Positions 20,527-26,984 of a stretch of 26,984 nucleotides of DNA are shown piece after piece. The position numbers and the translations under genes were made by a program. The DNA comes from Scleroderma bovista (taxonomy: Eukaryota; Basidiomycota; Agaricomycetes; Boletales; Sclerodermataceae): contig JAYMGJ010000128.1 in NCBI GenBank assembly GCA_037178675.1, forward strand, positions 1 through 26,984. Direction: 5' to 3'. Position 1 is the stretch's first letter; every line of letters begins with the position of its first letter. The notes under the pieces are model-generated. The model was not told the origin of the DNA. It saw only the letters and a list, made by a program, of their open reading frames with translations, and did no database searches.

Positions 20527-21020
20527 GTAATGTATAATCTCCTCGGCCTTCTCCTCCAGCGGGGACACACGACTTTCTTGTGGTAGAGCCTCCATTCGCA
20601 AACTACAGCACTACTGGACTCGACGACACGCATTGTTTCAGGTCATGGTCATACACACCCATAAAACATTGGCCAGAAACATGCCAGCCATATATTCAAA
20701 TCCCGATATTCATCAATGAATTTGGAGGGCCGGACGTGTATGGATGGGGCAATGGTGTTGGTGATGCGTGCGGTGCTAATGGAGAGGCGGCTATGTATGG
20801 GGCCACCAACACGCCAGAACCTTGTTCGCCGGTGGACTTCGCGCATACTCACCATACGGAAACGCATGTGGCGGATGAGCTTTTGGCGGCACGGGCGCTG
20901 AGCTCGACCTTGTGCATGTGTGTCCTGGGTATGGGTCTGCGACGGTCAAGTACTGATGATGCAATGTCCGCTCTGTGGAACGGAACAGAATGTGATCCTT
21001 GCCATGATATGATGCCCTTC
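20527..21020 (+). pseudogene. HMG-box gene 3' end, copy B
   Basis: Second copy of the exon at 6352-6855, starting with TATAATCTCCTCGG. The frame VEPPFANY, HCFRSWSYTPIKHW, PIFINEFGGPDVYGW, GVGDACGANGEAAMYG, ADELLAARALSS, SSTDDAMSALWNGTE, MMPFQ stays open from about 20580 into the following sequence, so this copy preserves the frame that copy A has lost. It carries a small insertion after PPFANY (STTGLDDT) and a deletion near its start that shifts the first part out of frame. The upstream exons, including any HMG box, are not found on this strand, so the copy is a fragment. Confidence 0.5.
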
Positions 21021-21063
21021 CAAGTATGTAATGCCATTTTCATTTCATCGTGATATCCCTCTC

Positions 21064-22020
21064 TTCAACAACAAGCGAAATTCGACCATCGAACAGCAGT
21101 ACTGGCGTGTGCTTTGGGAGAGGACACAAGGGCGTTTAGTGGAGGACTCGATAATGGAGTGCGCGAGTGCATACTTTTGTCACGATTTCCTTGTCTCCCC
21201 GCTGACATGCACGCGTGACGGTGTTAGAACTCGATCTCGAGATGGAGAGAATGATATATCTGGGGAACCCTTCCAATACGGTATCTATGATGAACTTTGC
21301 AAGGAGACAAAGTATGCCCATCCCTCTACCCTGGTCCTCTCTGATTCACATGGGTTATCGATCCCTAGACATGCTCATCATCGGCTCATAGAATCTCTCG
21401 CTCAAATTCTAGGATCGCTGTGCTTCCGCTGGTACTTCGAACGCCAGCGCCGGCACCGCCATATCAACACACGAGCGCGTCTAACACCTAGACCTCAATA
21501 ACACACTCGTCGTGGGCATGGCAAGTCGCCTATTACATATATACGGTATTAGGAAAATGGGGGAGCCTGTGTAGACGAGGGAGAGTAGTTTGAAGTTTAT
21601 GGGCGGAACGAAAAGGTGCTCTCTTTTCCTATTCTTCACTTTATCATTTAAGGCAAGTGAGACGAACTGACACTGACGCACATGGGATACAGGCTATGTG
21701 ATTGGCTCGGTCGATGGCCGGCTCGGTGTAGAATACTTTGACCCAAGTCCAGAGGTCCAAAACCAGAAATATGCGTTCAAGTGCCACAGACAGATAGACT
21801 ATCGATGACGTAGACCATGTGTGGCCGGTTAACGCGCTTGCTTTCTGTCCTGTGTACCTCCTTTCCCTTTTTCTCCATTTCATATCTCATACGTCTTCCC
21901 AATTTCATGTCTGCTGATTTGCATCCACCCGCTAGATACAACACATTCATCAGAGGCTCAGACGACACTGTCTCAATCTGGAACCATACAGTCAAAAAGC
22001 GACTGCGACAATATCCACCT
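21064..22020 (+). pseudogene. BUB3-like gene, copy B (pseudogene)
   Basis: Matches copy A from AKFDH onward: AKFDHRTAVLACALGEDTRAFSGGLDNGVR, then MEREN-like continuation, LIIGS, GYVIGSVDGRLGVEYFDPSP, KYAFKCHR, VNALAF, TFIRGSDDTVSIWN, VKKRLRQYPP. It keeps CGA arginine codons at both places where copy A has TGA. It is broken elsewhere: TAG replaces the tryptophan codon of GSW near 21388, further stops occur near 21481-21500 and 21572, the end of the fourth exon is deleted near 21600, and a 4-base gain near 21790 shifts frame. The 5' exons are absent: the sequence jumps from the HMG-tail 3' flank directly to AKFDH. Similarity ends at about 22020. Confidence 0.78.
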
Positions 22021-22770
22021 GCTTGGCTAGGTGAGCCGTGTCCCAAGATCTATGGCTCCGTTCATTGCTTATGGGGCTCTAGTTGCGGATGGAGGCAACA
22101 GACAATGTTGGGAGACAAAGTCTGTCTGAGCATAACAAATTGACATCTACCTGTTGGCAAGTTCAGCTCACCATGCCTTCCAATCCTACTAGGTATGATG
22201 AGGATATATGCGACACTCGGACCCAAGTGTGTACGGTAGGACCGTAATAAACTAAACTCGCCAAGTAGCGACATACATAGCGTAGCAGTGCGTGGGACTG
22301 CCCACCACTGCCCAGGTTCAATGTTCACGGAAATAGACACAATCATAAGGGCCACCATCTGCCTTCCACTTGTCTTCCAAGACTTTCAAGCCTCGGGGTA
22401 TGGCATACCCACCACATGCCGGTGCCTTCTGGGCTGGTCTACAAGGCACTCATGGTACTAGACTCGATCGCATGTACAGTCGATGAATGAGGGGAGACAG
22501 TTACAGGTAAGTGCCACGAAAGTACTAGTAAGAGTTCAACGGAACGAGGACGCACTCCCGTTGAAATATGTAACCTATTACCGCAGAATATCTCACTCCT
22601 TGCTACACTTCATTCGCGCAAAGCAGCGCCGTGAGAGTCTGATGGAATGCATCTCATTGATCCGCAAGATGCCAAACTATGTACGTGACAGGTGATGACG
22701 GGCAGGTGACGCTCGTAGATATTGATTATTGCGGGCGTCCTGAGATGACATTCACTTTCCAAACAACCTT
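22021..22770. other. Stretch without recognisable gene
   Basis: No family motif was found. A plus-strand frame of 70 codons at 22483-22695 (with YYRRISHSLLHFIRAKQRR) is basic and helical-looking but unidentified. The sequence is CpG-containing and not obviously repetitive within the window. Confidence 0.4.
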
Positions 22771-23880
22771 TCAAGACATCTTGGCAGAGTCTATTCCATA
22801 TACTAAAAACATCAGAAGAACAGTGTGACCCCTTAATGCCAGCATGGGCCGATACTGCTCAAGCGTATGGCGGTACAACTCGACCACCTTGGAGCAATGT
22901 GTCGCTGCATCTGCCCATATCCAATCAACCCTCTGGTCTCGGGCAAGCCACTGCTGCTGACCCAAGAAAACAGGGTAATACCATCGCTGAGGACAAACAG
23001 AAGCGGAAGCTTGGAGAGCAGAACGAGTGGGTGTGGCAACGGCAGATGATTTCGCCGGGGAGCCTATATTCATGGTGGATGTTGACGGGTGCAGGGTGCA
23101 CGGATGCCTTGGTGTGGATGGATCGGCATCATCGGGGGTAGTAGTATGTGCATTGAGTAAACGAAGCAAGGAAGGAACAGGTTGAGCTGGCCTAGCTGGA
23201 CTAGAAACATGTGAGGCTTGGCCGATTATTGCTGTGAAACGCCGCCATAGCTGTGTCTTCGTCTGTAGCCCTCGTTGTGCGATTCCTAGGGGAGGTGGCT
23301 ACACCCGCCCGACCAGTAACATTGGCAGGAGAGTCTATCTTGGTAGGCGTTGCAGGGAAGGACACGTCGTCGTCCATTTCGACGGGGCCGTAAATTGATG
23401 AGAAAACGACAGTGCGTTTCTGAGAAGGGGTCTTAGATGGCGTTAGCTCTCGTTCGCGTGCTTTCCCTTCATCGCAGACTTAGTCAGTGACTTTTTAAGA
23501 GAAGCGTGTAATTGAAGGCGGGTGTTCAGATAAGACATTGAAGGAGTCGCCAATGAGCTGGTCGACTGTCGAGAGAGGGCAGGTTGGATGCGGACTGCAA
23601 TATCACCGCAGTGCAGGTCGAGAGTGTTCGTAATGTTCTTGAGGGTTCGCAAGGGTACATTTTACCCTGCACAGATTTCCTTGTTTGCCACGGAGTACTG
23701 GCAATCATTGAATGCACGCATACAGACAGAAGGACAAGAAAACGCACTTGTATTAGGTCGCACACCCAGGAAAACACTGCACATTTCACCGAAGTAGTGC
23801 CATGGCGGTCTTTCAGCATCACCGCTCCTGGCAGCGCCTCCTCCGCCTCCATTCATTCTACCGCGTCTAACGCGTGAGAC
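22771..23880 (-). pseudogene. Unidentified TP/SP-rich nuclear-type gene remnant
   Basis: On the minus strand, separate frames read in order: SSLATPSMSYLNTRLQLHAS (about 23570-23500), LTPSKTPSQKRTVVFSS with GPVEMDDDVSFPATPTK and ATSPRNRTTRATDED (about 23455-23240), then PSLLRLLNAHTTTP, DADPSTPRH, SVATPTRSAL-like sequence and a C-terminal block with RWYYPVFLGQQQW, VDWIWADAATHCSKVVELYR and HTVLLMFLVYG ending at 22771. Repeated T/S-P next to basic residues resembles CDK sites in replication or mitotic proteins. An Orc6-like origin-recognition subunit is one guess, which I hold weakly. A stop near 23190 and frame changes argue for decay, although unrecognised introns could explain part of this. 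Confidence 0.35.
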
Positions 23881-24184
23881 ACGAGACGCGACAAGCCTCT
23901 AGTATATCATGTTTTCAGATCAGCGGCGTGTTGCTCCTGGTCGTCATCATCGTTGAACTGAATAGCTTGGCGCATCACCTACCATCAGAGGGACAGCATC
24001 GGCGGGTGAGCTAATGGTCGCTCACCGGATGATATGAAGCATCTCACATAGGCGTCTAAGCTGCACATTTTATGTTCCCGGGGAATAAGGGTTTGAAAGG
24101 GGGCTTTTCGGTTAAATATCAGTGAGCATAAGCGTGGCGATGATTCAAACATGTATTGAAGGAGAGTTATCACCGCTCTTGGCA
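23881..24184. other. Stretch without recognisable gene
   Basis: CpG-containing sequence with no conserved motif on either strand. It separates the TP/SP-rich remnant from BUB3 copy C and includes no obvious repeat boundary. Confidence 0.4.
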
Positions 24185-24600
24185 CTCGTGCACTCCACTA
24201 AAGATCCTCTCTAAAAGCACACGCCAGTACTGCTGCTCGATGGTTGAATTTCGCTTGTTGCTGGTTTGCAACGACATCGTAGAGCTGCACGGTCTAGTAC
24301 TGGTAAGTGTCGTTCCTTCTTTCCAAGAAGCGCTGCGCCAAGACAAGACATACCGTGCCTCATGCCGAAACGAGATACGGTCTGGATGAGAAGCTGAAAA
24401 GTGCACTTGAGAGATACTGTCGAATGGTGGAGGTTCGTAGCTTGGTCTTCTGTGATTAATAGCATTTTGTCAACGGATTCGATATTCGATACATGGACTC
24501 ACCTGGGGCTCCAATCTGACTCTGCAGTGTGGTTGTGGAGGGTATCACCCGATGCAGGTCAGATGGGCTGTGTAAATCCACCGGGGAACTGAATTGCGAT
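24185..24600 (-). pseudogene. BUB3-like gene 5' part, copy C (truncated)
   Basis: The minus strand repeats the 5' half of BUB3 copy A: EPPPFDSISQVHFSASHPDR, a GTATGT...TACTAG intron, then TVQLYDVVANQQQAKFNHRAAVLACAF, followed by a deletion and an in-frame TAG near 24218. It keeps the two bases (CAC TTT) that copy A has lost near 7268, so it helps polarise that deletion. The shared 5' flank, with GGTGGATTTACACAGCCC, lies at about 24540-24600. Everything 3' of the AAVLACAF exon is missing. Confidence 0.72.
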
Positions 24601-24625
24601 TCTACAAGTTTACAGTACAACAAAG

Positions 24626-24754
24626 CGCGCCAATGGAGAGTTCATGAACATGGACAGGGGCGTAGGGAGAGTCCTGTCTGATGGGGGAGACGGAGGGAGA
24701 CGAGATTATACGGCTATGACATTTACCAGCAATCGACATCAGAAACGACACCTG
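24626..24754 (-). pseudogene. HMG-tail exon start, copy C (short)
   Basis: On the minus strand, TATAATCTCGTCTCC is followed by sequence for SPPSD(R/Q)DSPYAPVHVH, matching the start of the exon in copy A (THDSPYAPAHPHGHP). It then jumps, at CTCCATTGG, directly to the flank that precedes BUB3. The intron before it (GTCGTTTCTGAT...) is shared with copy B. Most of the HMG-tail exon is deleted in this copy. Confidence 0.55.
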
Positions 24755-25029
24755 CGCCTTGGAGAAGAGAGGAGAAGCACGAGAGAGAGAGAGAATTCCA
24801 CATTTATATACCGCTACAAGCAAACAGATGTGCTAAGACGCGGTGCCAGAAGGCCGTAGGAGGTGTTATGTAAGAAGTGTAGCTAAAGAGTTGTTGGACG
24901 TAGATTGGTAGGTCAGCATTGTATGTAGGTGGTTTTGTCGCGGCAAAGTGAGGTTCCGGTGTAAGAAAAGCAAGGCTGTAAAAGAAAAGAAAAGAAAACG
25001 GATATCCCTCTGCTTCTAACTCAATCTCA

Positions 25030-25580
25030 ATCAAATGCTTCCTGGCCGCTCATGCGGGTACCCAGAGAACTCGCGTTTGCTCCTGCGGGAGAGTAATCTC
25101 CGTAAGAAAGTGTAACCGATGAACACTGAAGGGGAGTGTCGAAGGAGGGGGGAGAGTTTGGTGGTCGGATTGATGAGGACAGCCTTGCAGGGTGGGGACT
25201 GGTTGGCTGTTGACAGGGCTGAGTATACCACCCCACAGCGATTGACAGATGAAAACATCCAGCCAGTGGGTGTTATTGGGGAGACATGGGGGTAAACGTT
25301 GCACGTGTGAGCAACGTGTTGAGTCGGTGATGGAAGTGTTGCACTGTTGTAGGACAAAAACAGCGGCGACGAGGGCTGTCGACTGCAAGACGACTGTTGT
25401 ATAGGCAGGAGGTCGCGCTGCCTCCTTGTGCGTTACACAACGCGTCTTTTCCTCTGCCACTAGATCGTGGGAAAACTCGAGGATGGTGGTGGTACGAGTT
25501 CAAGAGTGCCCTAGAGGAGAAGCACGAGTGTTGGTGAACATGCTTCGGAGCCGAGGAGATCTCAGCTAGGCATTGGACTT
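25030..25580 (-). pseudogene. Possible HMG-gene C-terminal coding remnant upstream of copy C
   Basis: On the minus strand, pieces such as SPPSFDTPLQCSSVTLSYGD, YSPAGANASSLGTRMSGQEAFD and, in another frame, ITPTGWMFSSV look like low-complexity transcription-factor sequence and lie in the right place and orientation to belong to the HMG gene whose tail is at 24626-24754. No single frame runs through. The link to the HMG gene is inferred from position only; the exons needed for comparison are outside the window. Confidence 0.25.
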
Positions 25581-25654
25581 TCAAACACTCTTGTGACTAG
25601 CTTGATGACCACGACGCCGGCTTCCAGTTCACACTTGTGAGTCGGCCAAGGTCT

Positions 25655-25906
25655 GAGTATTCGATCGACTCTCGCAGGGGTCACAACCACTGAGGAATGT
25701 ACCAGACAAGCAGCCTTGACGCTCGTATATGCCCAAGATCCTTAGTCGAACCGAGGCTTTCAGGTAACGAAGGCTTTAAAAGGCGTTGCGGGGGTCGGGT
25801 GACGCTCGTGCCATACTCTTCCACACGAGTTCTGGTCCCATCCCCCACCTTTGTCCGCTGAAGAGGGCACCCTTCCCGTGCAGCACATTGTGTGGGCCAG
25901 TGGCCT
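25655..25906 (+). repeat. Duplicated segment, partner of 19066-19335
   Basis: Plus-strand copy of the inverted pair described at 19066-19335. It ends at GTGTGGGCCA, and directly after it comes a short CAGTACT microsatellite (about 25908-25935) and then, about 60 bases on, the start of the HMG-box gene. It may therefore include part of that gene's upstream region. Confidence 0.88.
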
Positions 25907-25996
25907 GACTCAGTACTCAGTACTCAAGTACTCACCCCCCACTGATCATGGCGGAGTCGAAGGTACCCATGAACATCCTGGACTCTTGCAGACGGC

Positions 25997-26984
25997 ATGC
26001 CGCCACACGTCGACAATCCCAATCCACCGATGACATACACGTTCTTCATCGACATTACTCCCATCACCAGTCTAAGTGCCGACCCCACCATCGCATTCGA
26101 TCCAGTCTGGGAATGCCCTGTTTCCTTCGAACTGGCCATCGCCGACATCGTATGCGAGTCTGACCCTCTCGACATTCAGATTTCATTCTATGGTGGCCCA
26201 GAATGTACGAGCCACAGCAAGAAACGCAACACATCGTACATTCCTCGTCCGCCTAATGCATTTATCCTTTTCAGATCATCATTCATCCAGAGCCAGCAGG
26301 TTCCAGAAATGGTCGAGGGAGACCACAGCACACTCTCAAAGATCATTGGTGCATCTCATTCACGTCTAGACAGGGTAAAAACACGAGTTCACACGATGGC
26401 GATGTGCAGGCAAATACTGGAAGACGCTTCCCCACGAGGAACGTGAAATATGGGAAGCAAAAGCTCTGGTCGCACAGGCAGAACACAGGAAAAGGTACCC
26501 TGACTGGAGGTTCCATCCCGGAGCCAATGCGCTCGCCAAACTCAAAGTGAAAGACGGCCCTTCCCTGAATTGGAGACAACATTCCCAGTCAGGGAGAAAG
26601 ACGCGACCACGAGGAGAGTCGAATGCAAATAAGAAAAGTAAAGACGAGCGGTGTGCGATTATCATGGATTTATTGGTGGAGGGCAAGACAGGCGTGGATC
26701 TGGAGGATGCTGTAAAGAAATGGGAGAATCTGAATAAGATAGAGGTGGGTGGGGGTCAGTGAGGGCGATCCGGGTAAAGGCGAGCATAAGAATGAAGATA
26801 TCGTCGAAGATGCTCGTACGCACGCGTGATCGCAGACGCCTGATGCCGTCGATACCTGGTTCAAGATCCCGCTCACGACCATGTTCAAACGGTCCCTATC
26901 TGCGCCCGCATCCCAGTCTTCGCCTGAGGACCTCCAGCAACACTCGCCGCCTTCACAAGCACAAACCTGTCAAGTCTCGCTCGG
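25997..26984 (+). CDS. HMG-box transcription factor, 3' end beyond window
   Basis: Exons 25997-26348, 26410-26744 and 26836 to the window edge join in frame through introns of 61 nt (GTGCAT...GCAG) and 91 nt (GTGGGT...GCAG). Residues 81 to about 153 form an HMG box of the fungal MATA/Ste11 type: YIPRPPNAFILFRSSFI, GDHSTLSKIIGKYWKTLP, EEREIWEAKA, AEHRKRYPDWRFHPG. The conserved RPPNAF start, the central tryptophans and the YPDW motif are present. HMG boxes of this class bend DNA and act in mating or development in fungi; the role of this one is unknown. Exon 3 continues WFKIPLTTMFKRSLSAPASQ, as in related basidiomycete proteins. If the 26745 donor were not used, the frame would stop at 26762. 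No defects are visible, so it is probably functional, although incomplete here. Confidence 0.8.

Noticed and set aside
22771..23880. Firm naming of the minus-strand remnant as ORC6
   Set aside because: Only general features (TP/SP sites, composition) support it; I cannot recall a motif that fixes the family, so it is left unidentified.

Overview
The window looks like nuclear DNA of a basidiomycete fungus, most likely an Agaricomycete. Evidence: many 46-91 nt introns with GT...AG ends and CTAAC-like branch points, a NACHT-WD40 (NLR-type) gene of the kind expanded in mushroom genomes, a KDZ transposase remnant, and a basidiomycete-style HMG-box gene. The genus cannot be fixed from the sequence alone.

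Layout. Bases 1-5920 are repeat-rich and mostly poor in CpG: two hairpin-forming satellite clusters (481-655 and 2690-3115) in opposite orientation around a decayed proline-rich coding stretch, a C-terminal KDZ transposase remnant (3254-4050), a palindromic patch, and a biased low-complexity block (5220-5920). Bases 6352-8579 hold a broken copy of a two-gene neighbourhood: the 3' end of an HMG-box gene followed by a BUB3-like spindle-checkpoint WD40 gene.

The centre is one very large minus-strand gene, 9225-17866. I can assemble it into seven exons whose frames all agree, giving about 2770 residues: a helical N-terminal region, a NACHT ATPase (Walker A, Walker B), and 41 almost identical 43-residue WD40 repeats, then a conserved C-terminal tail. 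The repeat array has higher-order structure: repeats 6-17 match repeats 20-31 with an exact 1806-base offset, including silent markers. The array and the 3' part of the NACHT exon are almost free of CpG, whereas the 5' part of the same gene is CpG-rich.

Bases 18000-25900 are a mosaic of fragments: an FG-nucleoporin piece (minus), an unidentified minus-strand coding piece, a second broken HMG-tail/BUB3 copy (plus, 20527-22020), an unidentified TP/SP-rich minus-strand gene remnant (22771-23880), and a third, inverted and more deleted BUB3/HMG-tail copy (24185-24754). A segment of about 250 bases occurs twice in inverted orientation (19066-19335 and 25655-25906). The right edge carries the 5' part of an apparently intact HMG-box gene (25997 to the window end).

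Taken together: an intact, recently rearranged NLR-type receptor gene sits among degenerate duplicates of an HMG-box/BUB3 neighbourhood and other nuclear-function gene fragments. The receptor gene and the right-edge HMG gene are the only two coding regions I would call probably functional.
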